A stretch of DNA of 64,000 bases from Gemmatimonadota bacterium (GTDB lineage: Bacteria; Gemmatimonadota; Gemmatimonadetes; Gemmatimonadales; Gemmatimonadaceae): NCBI GenBank assembly GCA_026387915.1, contig JAPLKS010000004.1:62001-126000 (forward strand), written 5' to 3'. A program made the translations under genes and the position numbers. The notes below the pieces were generated by a model. That model had not been told where the DNA came from, ran no database searches, and worked only from the letters and a program-made list of their open reading frames with translations. Shown here one piece after another: positions 19,813 to 29,617 of the stretch. How positions within the stretch are numbered: the first letter of the stretch is position 1; every line of letters starts with the position of its first letter.

Positions 19813-21723
19813 GTGCCTACGTTGACCGAACCGATCGCAGCTCCTGCCGGGCGCGCCAAGGGCGTCCCGCCAACCATTCTCACCAAGCGCGAGCACACCG
19901 TCGAGATCGTCTCCGACTCCGGTGAAGGCGCGCAGCGTTGCGGCCAAATCTTTGGCGCCGTCTCGGCCAAGATGGGGAACGGCGTCTGGACGGTGGAGAT
20001 TATTCCCGCCGAAATCCAGCCGCCGCCGCGTATTCCCGAAGGCGCGAGCGGTTATCGCGTGCGCGTGGGAGCCGGTCCTGTCACCAACTGGGGCGACGCG
20101 ACCAATCTTGCGCTCGCCTTCAATGAGCAGGTGCTGCTCGCGCGCCATCGCCTGAATGCGTTGGCCGACGATGCCATCCTGCTCGTCGAAGACAAGTGGG
20201 CGACGTCGGATGATGCCGACATTCGCGCCGCGTGGGAGGCCGCGATGGTCGAGCTCTCCACCCGCCACTACCGGATTATTCCGGTGCCGATGGAAGCCGA
20301 GTGTCTGTTGCTCGTGGATAATCCCCGCAAGGGCAAGAACATGTTCGCGCTCGGGATGCTCGCCCGCGTGTACGACCGCGACTGCGAACGCATCAAAGAG
20401 CAGATCGCTTTCACCTTCCGCAAGAAGAGCGAAGCGGTCTACACCAGCAACGTCAAGTTGTTTGAAGCCGGCTATGAGTGGGCGGAAACAAATGTTGACG
20501 TCCGCATCAATGTGCCGCTGCAGAAGATGGATGAGAAGCTCGTGGTGATGAACGGCAACGAAGCCATTGCGCTCGGCGCTATCGCCTCGGGGATGGATAT
20601 GTGCGCGATGTATCCGATCACGCCGGCCACGTCGGTCTCGCACCTGCTGAGCGAGGTGTTCGAAAGGTTCGGCGGGATTGTGCACCAGGCCGAAGACGAA
20701 ATCGCGGCGGCTGGTGTCGCCATCGGTTCTTCGTATTCAGGCAAAGTGGCATTCACGGTGACGTCGGGCCCGGGACTCGCCCTCAAGACAGAGTTCCTCG
20801 GGCTCGCGGTGATGACCGAGATTCCGCTGGTGCTCGTGGACGTGCAGCGCGGTGGCCCCAGTACGGGATTGCCGACGAAGGTGGAACAGAGCGATCTGCT
20901 CGCGGCGCTTTATGCGTCGCCAGGCGATGCGCCGCACATTGTGATTGCGCCGGCGACTATCGAAGAATGCTTTCATGTGATGATCACCGCGCGTCGGTTG
21001 GCCGAAGCGTTCCGCACGGTGGTGATGGTGCTCACCGATGCGAACCTCGCGACCGGCGTGACGCCGTTCAAACGTCCGACGCCAGAACTCAACTGGCAGG
21101 CGGAGCCGGTGGATCTCTCCGCTGTGCCTGTTGGGACCAAGGCGTTTCAGTGGGATCCGCAGACGGGCCTTTCGCGTCGCATCGTGCCCGGTCAAGCGAA
21201 CGGCATGCATACGCTCACGACCCTCTCGCACGACGAAGGCAGCAAGGTGGCGTACAGCAGCGGCGTGCATCAGCGGAGTTCAGCGGCGCGGAGCCGCAAG
21301 CTCGCCGTGCTGCAGTCGCTGCTCACCCCGCCGCCCGTGTACGGCGACGCCACGGGCGATCTGCTCGTCGTGGGCTGGGGAAGCACCAAGGGCGCGATTG
21401 AAGAAGCGGTGGATCGTATGCGCGCGGAGGGGCTGAAGGTGAGTTCGCTGCACCTGCGCTTCCTCTCGCCGATGGAGCCCGGCATCAAGCCGATCTTCCA
21501 GAAGTTCAAGAAGGTCGTCACCGTGGAACTGAACTACAGTGACGAAATCGGCGATCCCTACGTGACCGAAGAGAACCGCCGCCTCGGCCAGCTCGCTTGG
21601 CTGCTGCGCGCGTCGACGCTCGTGGATGTGGACTGCTGGACACGCGTGCCCGGCGAACCGCTGCGCCCCGGCTCCATTGTGGACGCCATCAAAGACCGGA
21701 TGCCGAAGGGAGGTGCCAAGTGA
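19813..21723 (+). CDS. korA: 2-oxoacid:ferredoxin oxidoreductase, fused gamma-alpha subunit
   Basis: The protein has 636 residues. Residues 25-210 form the gamma domain (VSDSGEGAQRCGQIFGAV). The alpha/Pyr domain begins at about residue 235 with MNGNEAIALGAIASGMD, AMYPITPATSVSHLL, and AFTVTSGPGLALKTEFLGL. A transketolase-C-like part follows (LVVGWGSTKGAIEEAV). With KorB it oxidatively decarboxylates a 2-oxoacid (2-oxoglutarate, pyruvate or branched-chain) with CoA and reduces ferredoxin. The gamma-alpha fusion is the common two-subunit KorAB layout. GTG start; the stop overlaps the korB start (GTGA) with a strong GGAGG before it. First gene of the large cluster. Confidence 0.92.
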   Translation: MPTLTEPIAAPAGRAKGVPPTILTKREHTVEIVSDSGEGAQRCGQIFGAVSAKMGNGVWTVEIIPAEIQPPPRIPEGASGYRVRVGAGPVTNWGDATNLALAFNEQVLLARHRLNALADDAILLVEDKWATSDDADIRAAWEAAMVELSTRHYRIIPVPMEAECLLLVDNPRKGKNMFALGMLARVYDRDCERIKEQIAFTFRKKSEAVYTSNVKLFEAGYEWAETNVDVRINVPLQKMDEKLVVMNGNEAIALGAIASGMDMCAMYPITPATSVSHLLSEVFERFGGIVHQAEDEIAAAGVAIGSSYSGKVAFTVTSGPGLALKTEFLGLAVMTEIPLVLVDVQRGGPSTGLPTKVEQSDLLAALYASPGDAPHIVIAPATIEECFHVMITARRLAEAFRTVVMVLTDANLATGVTPFKRPTPELNWQAEPVDLSAVPVGTKAFQWDPQTGLSRRIVPGQANGMHTLTTLSHDEGSKVAYSSGVHQRSSAARSRKLAVLQSLLTPPPVYGDATGDLLVVGWGSTKGAIEEAVDRMRAEGLKVSSLHLRFLSPMEPGIKPIFQKFKKVVTVELNYSDEIGDPYVTEENRRLGQLAWLLRASTLVDVDCWTRVPGEPLRPGSIVDAIKDRMPKGGAK

Positions 21724-22676
21724 CGATTACCTGCGGCGTGTTACCTGTGCTCGAGCCTGAGGAACAGGAACACGCATACGAAATGGGCGACTACGAAGGC
21801 GCTCGCGCCCGCTGGTGCCCCGGTTGCGGCGACCACTCGATTCTCACCGCCGTGCAACGCCTGCTCGCGAGCGAACAACTCCCGCCCGAGCGGACGATGT
21901 TCGTGTCGGGCATCGGCTGCTCGAGCCGGTTTCCGCACTATCTCAATACCTACGGTTTTCACGGCATTCACGGCCGTGCACTTCCGATCGCGACGGGCAT
22001 CAAGCTCACCCGTCCCGATCTCGACATTTTTGTGGTCATGGGCGACGGCGATTGCACCTCGATCGGCGCCGGCCATTGGATACACGCTCTGCGGTACAAC
22101 CTCGACATCGTTGTAATGCTGTTAGACAACGGCATTTATGGTTTGACGAAGAATCAAACTTCGCCAACCACACCGCAGGGCCATCCGAGCAACACCCAGC
22201 CGCACGGTAGCTGGCTTCCCTCGCTCAATCCGCTTTCCACCGCGCTCGGTGTGACGAACGCCAGTTTCGTTGCCCAGACGGCGGAGTGGATTCCGTCGCA
22301 TCTCTACGCGACGCTGCGGGCGGCACGCCGGCACCGTGGGCTCAGTTTCGTACGGATTCTCCAGCGCTGCCCGGTGTATTCCAGCGCCGTCTATATGAAG
22401 GCGGTGCAGGATCCGTCACGCATCGCGCTCTTGGCCCACGACGATGGTGTGGTGGTGCCGGAACTCGAGAAAGTGTACAAGAACCAAGTGGCGCACGATC
22501 CGCATGACCTCGAAGCGGCGCGCCGCGTAGCCGAGTCCACGGAACATGTGAATCTCGGCGTGCTGTTTTCCGATCCTTCGCGGCCGCGCTACGAAGATTT
22601 GCGTCGTGTCCCGCCGCGCACCGCGGATGAACGCATTCACCTGCTCGATGCGGAGCTTGATCGCTATGCAGTCTGA
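21720..22676 (+). CDS. korB: 2-oxoacid:ferredoxin oxidoreductase, beta (ThDP) subunit
   Basis: The protein has 318 residues. A RWCPGCGDHSIL motif near the N-terminus supplies cysteines for the [4Fe-4S] cluster, and SGIGCSSRFPHYLNTYG follows. The ThDP/Mg site is GDGDCTSIGAGH...LLDNGIYGLTKNQTSPT. This is the standard KorB layout. A GTG start was chosen because it overlaps the korA stop and is preceded by GGAGGTG; the open frame upstream of it is not protein-like. It forms the catalytic half of a cytoplasmic ferredoxin-reducing complex with KorA. The last 11 bases overlap the next gene. Confidence 0.93.
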   Translation: MTITCGVLPVLEPEEQEHAYEMGDYEGARARWCPGCGDHSILTAVQRLLASEQLPPERTMFVSGIGCSSRFPHYLNTYGFHGIHGRALPIATGIKLTRPDLDIFVVMGDGDCTSIGAGHWIHALRYNLDIVVMLLDNGIYGLTKNQTSPTTPQGHPSNTQPHGSWLPSLNPLSTALGVTNASFVAQTAEWIPSHLYATLRAARRHRGLSFVRILQRCPVYSSAVYMKAVQDPSRIALLAHDDGVVVPELEKVYKNQVAHDPHDLEAARRVAESTEHVNLGVLFSDPSRPRYEDLRRVPPRTADERIHLLDAELDRYAV

Positions 22677-23670
22677 TTCGAGGGTCCAACAGGCGCTCAC
22701 CGCGCTCGATCGTCCGATTGCCGAGTTCCGTGCTCTGATGGAAGGGGCACTACGACAGGCCGATGCATTTCTCGAACAGCAGATGGCCGACGAACCCGCG
22801 CGTGTGAAGCGCGCGTCGGCTGCGCTCGGCGTGTTTGGCGCGTCGCATATCGATGCCACGCGTTTCGCCGCGCTCCACGTGGGCACGCGCACGGCGGATG
22901 AGCCGTCGCTCGCGGCGCTCCGTCGTGCGGTGGATGTCCTCAGGCAAATGACGGAACGCGGTGACAATCTCTTTTTGGCCGAAGTCACGAGCGGGGCCAA
23001 GATCAGCGCCGTAGTGGAGTCGGCGCTGGCGATGATTGGGTGGGCGTTTGGCGCGATCATCGTTACCGACCTCGTGCGCGGCGGCCGCTATGTAGAGGCC
23101 GACCACGCGTCGATGCTCGATCCGCTGCAGTTCGGCGGATGGAATCGCAGTGAGCGTCGTGCTGCGCCGCCACTCGTCGTGCGTGTGGCCGGTGTGTCCG
23201 TGCGGGCCACCGACCTCGCATCCTTTGCTGACGGGCATGTGAAACTCGTGCTGGTGGTGAGTGGCGACTGCGCTCCCGCGCCTCTTGCTCGGCTCATCAC
23301 CCCAGGCACGTTCGTGCTGCAAACCACGGATGCCTCAGGTCTTGATCGCGTGGCGCTCTTTGACGGCCCTGCCTTTGCCGCGTTGATGCCGGCCGGTGCC
23401 GCGACGTTCGTGCACGACCCGGCCCTTGGCCGCGAATCGTGGCAGCGCCTCACCGTGAGCTTCATTCCCGACGCGCCCAAGAAAGCCGTCGGCGCGATGA
23501 GCACTTGGCAACAACTCGAAGAACTCAAACAGCTCGCCGATCTCGCGCGGACACCGTTCTCGGTGCCGAACGCTGGCGGGAATGCAGCTCCGGCGATGGG
23601 CGCCTCAGATGCGGCGGACCGTATTGCCAGTTGGCTGCTGACACAAAGTGGACTCGGCGGTACCGCGTGA
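22666..23670 (+). CDS. Uncharacterised 334-residue protein between korB and rnfB
   Basis: I do not recognise this family. The protein appears soluble overall: a helical N-terminal third (residues 1-90, RVQQALTALDRPIAEFRALM and following), one moderately hydrophobic stretch at about residues 105-130 (VVESALAMIGWAFGAIIVTD), and a beta-rich middle (PLVVRVAGVSVRATDLASF, KLVLVVSGDCAPAPLARL, TPGTFVLQTTD). The C-terminus is a helical tail with a Gly/Ala-rich linker. It has essentially no cysteine pattern, so it is unlikely to carry an Fe-S cluster. Its start lies inside korB and 19 bases separate it from rnfB, so it is embedded in the operon and probably assists KorAB or Rnf. Confidence 0.72.
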   Translation: MQSDSRVQQALTALDRPIAEFRALMEGALRQADAFLEQQMADEPARVKRASAALGVFGASHIDATRFAALHVGTRTADEPSLAALRRAVDVLRQMTERGDNLFLAEVTSGAKISAVVESALAMIGWAFGAIIVTDLVRGGRYVEADHASMLDPLQFGGWNRSERRAAPPLVVRVAGVSVRATDLASFADGHVKLVLVVSGDCAPAPLARLITPGTFVLQTTDASGLDRVALFDGPAFAALMPAGAATFVHDPALGRESWQRLTVSFIPDAPKKAVGAMSTWQQLEELKQLADLARTPFSVPNAGGNAAPAMGASDAADRIASWLLTQSGLGGTA

Positions 23671-23689
23671 CAGCGCGAGGGACGATCCG

Positions 23690-24526
23690 ATGATGTTGCA
23701 GGCTGTGATGATCTTGGGTGGCGTCGGACTCGTCTTTGGCGTGTTCATCGCGCTCGCGAACCGCAAACTCTGGGTGTGGGAAGATCCACGCATTGACGCG
23801 GTGGCGTCGATGTTGCCCAATGCCAACTGCGGCGCCTGCGGATTGCCGGGCTGCCGAGCATTCGCGGAGCAGGCGGTGGGCGGTGCGGTGACGCCGTCGC
23901 AGTGCACGGTGTCGGGAGAATCGGCGCGTGACGCGATTGCCTCATACCTCGGCGTGGACGCCGGTGAAGAGCGGAAGCGCGTGGCGCGTCTGCTCTGTGC
24001 TGGCGGTACCGACGTTGCCATTCAGCAGGCCGAGTATCGTGGCGTGCCCACCTGTGCTGCGGCCGCGTCGGTTGCCGGTGGTGGCAAGGGATGCGCCTGG
24101 GGGTGCCTCGGCCTCGCGGATTGCGAGGTGTCGTGCGATTTCGGTGCCATTCAGATGACGGCCGCTGGACTGCCCAAAGTTGACGTGGCGCTGTGCACCG
24201 CGTGCGGCGACTGCGTGGAAGCTTGCCCCAAAGGGCTGTTCACGATTCTGCCGCTCGACGGACATCTCTTGGTGCAGTGCAAGAATCTGGTGCTGGGTGA
24301 TGACGCGCTCGATCAGTGCAAGGCCGCCTGCACCACGTGCGGCAAGTGCGTCATGGACGCCGCGGACGGATTGATCAGCGTCGCGAGCGGTGTGGCAGTG
24401 GTCAACTACGACAAAATCGCGCTCGAAGCGCCGAACGCCGCAACGCGGTGCCCCACGGGCGCCATCGCGTGGCTGAACGGAGCGCAATTCGCGGGCGTGC
24501 CGGTGATGCAACGGAGCAACAGATGA
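23690..24526 (+). CDS. rnfB: Rnf complex subunit B (multi-cluster ferredoxin)
   Basis: The protein has 278 residues. An N-terminal transmembrane helix (about residues 3-23) is followed by the Fe-S (DUF4-4S) domain with NCGACGLPGC (cysteines at about 47, 50, 55). Ferredoxin-type motifs follow: CTACGDCVEACP and CTTCGKCVMDA, with a CPTG near the end. RnfB takes electrons from reduced ferredoxin (or passes them to it) at the cytoplasmic face of the Rnf complex. ATG 23690 has GAGGG about 8 bases upstream; a second ATG follows immediately. Its stop overlaps the nifJ start (ATGA), physically tying PFOR synthesis to Rnf. Confidence 0.92.
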   Translation: MMLQAVMILGGVGLVFGVFIALANRKLWVWEDPRIDAVASMLPNANCGACGLPGCRAFAEQAVGGAVTPSQCTVSGESARDAIASYLGVDAGEERKRVARLLCAGGTDVAIQQAEYRGVPTCAAAASVAGGGKGCAWGCLGLADCEVSCDFGAIQMTAAGLPKVDVALCTACGDCVEACPKGLFTILPLDGHLLVQCKNLVLGDDALDQCKAACTTCGKCVMDAADGLISVASGVAVVNYDKIALEAPNAATRCPTGAIAWLNGAQFAGVPVMQRSNR

Positions 24527-27500
24527 AACTCTTTGGTGAAACGAAATCCTCGCCGGCGCCTGTGGTGCCGGCTCCTGAGTTCCCCGGCACGCTCGAAGCG
24601 CTCGACGGCAGTGCCGCCGTTGTCGCGATGGAGACGGCCGCTGGCGAAGCCGCTGGCGCCTATCCGATCACACCGAGCACGCAGATGGGCGAGGGCTGGG
24701 CCGCCGCGGTCGCCGAAGGCAAGGTGAACGTTAACGGTCGCCGGCTCCTGTTCTTTGAGCCGGAAGGCGAGCATGCGGCGGCGGCCGTGACGGCCGGTAT
24801 GAGCATGTCGGGCTTGCGCGCTACGAACTTCTCGAGCGGGCAGGGAATCGCTTACATGCACGAGTCGCTGTACGCGGCCGTGGGCAAGCGCCTCACTTAT
24901 GTGCTCAATGTGGCGGCACGGGCCATCACCAAGCACGCGCTCAATGTGCACGCGGGGCACGATGATTATCACGCGGTGGACGACACCGGCTTCTTTCAGC
25001 TGTTTGCGAAGGATGTGCAGGAAGTTGCCGATCTCAACTTGATCTCGCACCGCATTGCCGAGTTGTCGCTCAACCCGGGCATCTGCGCGCAGGACGGGTT
25101 CCTCACGAGCCACGTGATTGAAACGGCGATGATGCCCGAGCTGGACCTCATCAAGCGCTACCTCGGCGACCCGTCGGACTTGATTGACGCGCCGACGCCC
25201 GCGCAGCAGATGGTGTTTGGCCCCAAGCGCCGCCGCATTCCCGAAATGTTCGACGTTGATTATCCGGCGATGCTCGGCGTGGTGCAGAACCAAGAGAGCT
25301 ACGCGCAGGGTGTGGCCGCGCAGCGGCCGTTCTACTTTGACCACGTGGCGGCGCTGACTGATCGCGCCATGGACGAGTTTGCCGCCTTCACGGGGCGTCA
25401 ATACAAGCGTGCAAGTGGGTACTTGCTTGCAGATGCGGAGTGGGTGATTGTCGGGCAGGGTTCGGTTGTGTCGAATGCGGAGGCCGTGGCCGACCATCTG
25501 CGCGCGACGCGCGGACTCAAAGTGGGTGTGCTCAACCTCACGATGTTCCGCCCGTTCCCGGCCGATGTGATCACGCGGCTCCTCGCGGGCAAGAAGGGTG
25601 TCTGCGTGCTGGAGCGCACCGATCAGCCGTTGGCCGTGGATCCGCCGCTGATGCGCGAGATTCGCGCCGCGATGAGCCAAGCCGCGGAAAATGGGCGAGC
25701 CCTCAACGGGACGCGTCCGTACGATCTCGTGGCGTCGCTGCTTTCGGACCAGATCCCCGATTTCTACTCGGGGTGCTTTGGCCTCGGCAGCCGCGACCTC
25801 CAGCCGGGCGACATCATCTCGGCGGTGCTCAATATGCTGCCCGGTGCTGACCAGCGGCGTCAGTTCTACCTCGGCATTGAGTTCATTCGCGAAAAGACGC
25901 GCCTGCCCAAGCTTCAGATCTGGCAGGAGCAAATCACGGAGAGCTATCCGCACCTCGGCGAACTCTCGCTCGCCAGCGACGGACTGGTGAATCTGCTCCC
26001 GGCCGGCGCCACGTCGCTGCGCATCCACTCCGTTGGTGGATGGGGCGCCATCACGATGGGGAAGAACGTCGCGATGACGGCGTTCGAATTGTTTGGACTC
26101 CATATCAAGGCCAATCCCAAGTACGGCTCGGAAAAGAAGGGACAGCCCACCACGTTCTATGCCGTGTTGGCGCACGAGCCGGTGCGACTCAACTGCGAGC
26201 TCAAGCACGTGACGGTGGTGCTCTCGCCCGACCCGAACGTGTTCCGCCACAGCGATCCGCTCGACGGGCTTGCGGAGGGTGGCGTGTTTGTCGCGCAGAC
26301 GGAGCTGTCGCCTGAGGAGTATTGGAATACACTTCCGGCCGCCGCGCGCGCCAAGATCCGTGAAAAACAGATCAAGGTGTACGCGATTGACGCCTTTGCT
26401 GTGGCGCGAGAGGAAGCGTCTGATATTGAGCTGCGGTATCGTATGCAGGGTGCGGCGTTCATGGGGGCGTTCTTCGCCACGTCGCCGCTGCTCAGCCAAG
26501 AAAAGGCAACCGAAGCGGCGCTGTTCGAAGGAATTCGCACGCAGCTCCAAAAGAAGTTCGGCGGCAAGGGCGCGACGGTTGTCGAAGACAACCTGCGCGT
26601 GATTCGCCGTGGCTACGACGAAGTCAAAGTGGTGCCGATTGGCGGTGACGAAGGCGTGACGGTGAATGCGACCGTGGCGCATCAGCCGTTGATGATGGCA
26701 TCGGACAATGCCGAGCAGGGCCCTGGCAATCCGGGACGTTTCTGGGAGCAGGTCTGCTCGATGTGTGCGGTGGGACAAGAACAGATTGCCGATCCCTTTG
26801 CCGCCTTCAGCGCGATCCCTGCCGCCACCGGTGCGGTGCGCGACATGAGCGGTGTGCGGCTTGAGATTCCCGTCTTCCACGCAGAGAAGTGCACGGGCTG
26901 TGCGCAGTGTTGGACGCAGTGCCCGGACGCCGCTATTCCGGGACTCGTCAACACCGAAGAGGACTTAATCAATGCCGCGCTTACCCAGGCGAGCACGGTC
27001 CGTTCGTTTGAGCGGATGCGCGCCGTGGTGAAGCCGTGGGCAAAGGAAGCGCATCGTCTGCTGGCCAAGGAGCCATCGCTACCGGTGAGTGAGGCGTTTG
27101 CTAAGGGCTACGTGGGCGTGGCCGACAAGATGAACTGGGAGCCGACGCGTCGTGCTGAAACCGACGCAGAGTTTGCGGCCGTGCAGCAACTCATTGCGGC
27201 GTTCCCGGTGGCGCGGACGAAGGCATTCTTTGATGCGCCGGAATCGAAGTTCAAGGGCAACGGTGGATTGCTGTCGATTACCGTCAATCCTGAAGCGTGC
27301 AAAGGTTGCAACCTGTGCGTGACGGCGTGCCCCGATGGTGCGCTCACCACCGCACGGCAGGACGATTCGAATCTGGCACAGCTCCGCAGCAACTGGGCGA
27401 TGTGGACGCATCTCCCCGACACGGACGATCGCTTCGTCAACGTTTCCAGCGTGGACGACGGCATCGGTGTGCTCTCGTCGCTCTTGCTCAAGAAGGGCAC

Positions 27501-29613
27501 CTACCGCTCCATGGTCGGTGGCGATGGCGCGTGCATGGGGTGCGGCGAGAAGACTGCGGTCCATTTGATTGTGTCATCGATTTATGCGTGGATGCAGCCG
27601 CACGTGGATGCGCAGCTCAAGCACATCGACACGCTCATTGCTGGCCTTGAAGATCAGGCACGTGCGCTGGTTGGTGCCGGCGCAGACCTCGATGCGGCCG
27701 CGCGGACCGGTGGTGCGGTGAAGGTGCCGCTTTCCTCCGACGCCCACGCACGCATTGCGTTGCTCCAGGCATCGGTCAAGGAGCTCAAGGACCTCAAGTG
27801 GCGCTATCTCGAGGGGCCGAGCGGCAAAGGACGCGCCGCCCTCGGCATGGCGAACAGTACGGGCTGTAGCTCGGTGTGGGGGAGCACGTATCCGTACAAT
27901 CCGTATCCGTTCCCCTGGGTCAACCACCTCTTCCAGGACGCACCGAGTATTGCGATTGGCGTGTTCGAAGCGCACATGCGGAAGATGGCGGACGGCTTTA
28001 TTGCCGTGCGGCGTGCGGCGCTGCTACACGCGGGCACGTACGACGCGGCCACCCACGAGCCAGAGCTCGCGCACCTGGAGTGGTCCGAGTTCACGGACGA
28101 CGAATTCGCGCTCTGTCCGCCTATTGTTTCGATGGGTGGCGACGGTGCGATGCTCGATATCGGGTTCCAGAATCTCTCGCGCTTGCTGGCGAGCGGGAAG
28201 CCGCTCCGCGTGGTCGTGCTCGACACGCAAGTCTATTCCAACACCGGCGGTCAGTCCTGCACCTCGGGGTACACCGGCCAAGTGTCGGATATGGCGGCCT
28301 GGGGCAAGGCGCAGCACGGCAAGAAGGAAGTGCGCAAAGAACTCGCGTACATCGCCATTGCACACCGTGGTGTGTATGTGCATCAGTCGTCGCAGGCCTC
28401 GGCGTCGCATCTCATTGCTGGCGTGCTGAAGGGACTTAAGAAACGGCGTCCCGTGCTCATCAACGTGTACACGCCCTGCCCAGTGGAACATGGGCTCGCG
28501 GACGATTGGTCGCAGCACGCGTCGCGACTGGCGCTCGAGAGCCGCGCTTTCCCATTCCTCACGTACGATCCAGACGGTGGCTCGAACATCGCCGATTGCC
28601 TCACGCTCGAGGGGAATCCCTCGCTCGACACGCCGTGGCCGTCGTATGAACTGCGGTACGTAGACGACGCGGGCGCGGAACAGCTGATGGAGCTGCCGCT
28701 CACCATCGCCGATTGGGCGGCCACCGAGGCACGGTTCAAACAGCACTTCAAGGAAGTTCCGGCGGCCAAGTGGGACGACACGATGGTGCCGTTCCACGAG
28801 TATCTGCTCAAGCCGCACGACGAGCGTCGGGAACTGACGCCGTTTATCTGGGCCACGACTGCTGACCGCAAGTTGCGCCGGCTGCGCGTGACCACGGAGA
28901 TCGCGGTACTCGCTGAGGAGCGTCTCCAGTTCTGGTCGCAGCTGCGCCAGCTGGCGGGGCTCGAAGTGTCTGGCGCGGTGCACGCGATGGTCGCGTCGGA
29001 AGTGGACGCGGAGTATCGCGTTCGCGAAGCGGCGATGCGTGCCGATTTCGAACGGCAGATTGTGGAGCTCAAGGCGAGTTATCCGGCGCAGATCGCGCGG
29101 CGTCTCGCGGAAGGGCTGCTCAAGAACTCCGGTGGTTCGGCGGCGATTGCCGATCTGCTCGCGTCCTTGCCGGCGGTTTCGCCGGGCTTTGCGACGAGTG
29201 CGCCGGCAGCGGTGGCTGGCAACGGAGCGGTCGCCGCTGTCGCGGTACCCGCGCCGCCAGCGGCGCCGGTAGCGGCCGCACCAGCCGTTGCGACGGTGCC
29301 AGCCAAGGCACCAGACGCCGCAGTGGCGGGTGCCGCTACGGCATCAGACGACACCGACGACATCACAATGGAAGCGTGGATCGACTCGTCACGCTGCACC
29401 ACGTGCAATGAGTGCACCAACCTGAACAAGAAGATGTTCTCCTATAATGCCGACAAGCAGGCGTACATCAAGGACGCCTCGGCCGGCACCTATCAGCAAC
29501 TGGTGACCGCGGCGGAACGGTGCCCGGTCTCGATCATCCACCCAGGGACGCCGCTCAATCCGAAGGAGAAAGACCTGGAGAAGTGGGTGAAGCGCGCCGA
29601 GCCGTTCAACTGA
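24523..29613 (+). CDS. nifJ: Pyruvate:ferredoxin (flavodoxin) oxidoreductase, extended form with C-terminal ferredoxin domain
   Basis: The protein has 1696 residues, about 500 longer than usual NifJ. Order: Pyr domain (AYPITPSTQMGEGW near residue 50); domain II; gamma domain (HSVGGWGAITMGKNVAMTAF); a two-cluster ferredoxin domain with CTGCAQCWTQCP (about residue 789) and CKGCNLCVTACP (about 926); then the ThDP domain with CMGCGEKTA (about 1004), GDGAMLDIGFQN (about 1206) and LDTQVYSNTGGQ. A predicted helical extension follows, then an Ala/Pro/Val-rich linker (about 1560-1610) and a terminal single-cluster ferredoxin motif CTTCNECTNLN...CPVS. It converts pyruvate plus CoA to acetyl-CoA, CO2 and reduced ferredoxin. 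The position between rnfB and rnfC suggests direct electron delivery to Rnf. Confidence 0.93.
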   Translation: MKLFGETKSSPAPVVPAPEFPGTLEALDGSAAVVAMETAAGEAAGAYPITPSTQMGEGWAAAVAEGKVNVNGRRLLFFEPEGEHAAAAVTAGMSMSGLRATNFSSGQGIAYMHESLYAAVGKRLTYVLNVAARAITKHALNVHAGHDDYHAVDDTGFFQLFAKDVQEVADLNLISHRIAELSLNPGICAQDGFLTSHVIETAMMPELDLIKRYLGDPSDLIDAPTPAQQMVFGPKRRRIPEMFDVDYPAMLGVVQNQESYAQGVAAQRPFYFDHVAALTDRAMDEFAAFTGRQYKRASGYLLADAEWVIVGQGSVVSNAEAVADHLRATRGLKVGVLNLTMFRPFPADVITRLLAGKKGVCVLERTDQPLAVDPPLMREIRAAMSQAAENGRALNGTRPYDLVASLLSDQIPDFYSGCFGLGSRDLQPGDIISAVLNMLPGADQRRQFYLGIEFIREKTRLPKLQIWQEQITESYPHLGELSLASDGLVNLLPAGATSLRIHSVGGWGAITMGKNVAMTAFELFGLHIKANPKYGSEKKGQPTTFYAVLAHEPVRLNCELKHVTVVLSPDPNVFRHSDPLDGLAEGGVFVAQTELSPEEYWNTLPAAARAKIREKQIKVYAIDAFAVAREEASDIELRYRMQGAAFMGAFFATSPLLSQEKATEAALFEGIRTQLQKKFGGKGATVVEDNLRVIRRGYDEVKVVPIGGDEGVTVNATVAHQPLMMASDNAEQGPGNPGRFWEQVCSMCAVGQEQIADPFAAFSAIPAATGAVRDMSGVRLEIPVFHAEKCTGCAQCWTQCPDAAIPGLVNTEEDLINAALTQASTVRSFERMRAVVKPWAKEAHRLLAKEPSLPVSEAFAKGYVGVADKMNWEPTRRAETDAEFAAVQQLIAAFPVARTKAFFDAPESKFKGNGGLLSITVNPEACKGCNLCVTACPDGALTTARQDDSNLAQLRSNWAMWTHLPDTDDRFVNVSSVDDGIGVLSSLLLKKGTYRSMVGGDGACMGCGEKTAVHLIVSSIYAWMQPHVDAQLKHIDTLIAGLEDQARALVGAGADLDAAARTGGAVKVPLSSDAHARIALLQASVKELKDLKWRYLEGPSGKGRAALGMANSTGCSSVWGSTYPYNPYPFPWVNHLFQDAPSIAIGVFEAHMRKMADGFIAVRRAALLHAGTYDAATHEPELAHLEWSEFTDDEFALCPPIVSMGGDGAMLDIGFQNLSRLLASGKPLRVVVLDTQVYSNTGGQSCTSGYTGQVSDMAAWGKAQHGKKEVRKELAYIAIAHRGVYVHQSSQASASHLIAGVLKGLKKRRPVLINVYTPCPVEHGLADDWSQHASRLALESRAFPFLTYDPDGGSNIADCLTLEGNPSLDTPWPSYELRYVDDAGAEQLMELPLTIADWAATEARFKQHFKEVPAAKWDDTMVPFHEYLLKPHDERRELTPFIWATTADRKLRRLRVTTEIAVLAEERLQFWSQLRQLAGLEVSGAVHAMVASEVDAEYRVREAAMRADFERQIVELKASYPAQIARRLAEGLLKNSGGSAAIADLLASLPAVSPGFATSAPAAVAGNGAVAAVAVPAPPAAPVAAAPAVATVPAKAPDAAVAGAATASDDTDDITMEAWIDSSRCTTCNECTNLNKKMFSYNADKQAYIKDASAGTYQQLVTAAERCPVSIIHPGTPLNPKEKDLEKWVKRAEPFN

Positions 29614-29617
29614 GCCG

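Noticed and set aside
24406-26880. Long open frame antisense to nifJ (over 800 codons)
   Set aside because: High-GC codon use on the sense strand produces long antisense frames. The translation is His/Arg-rich without domain text, while the sense frame has full PFOR motifs.
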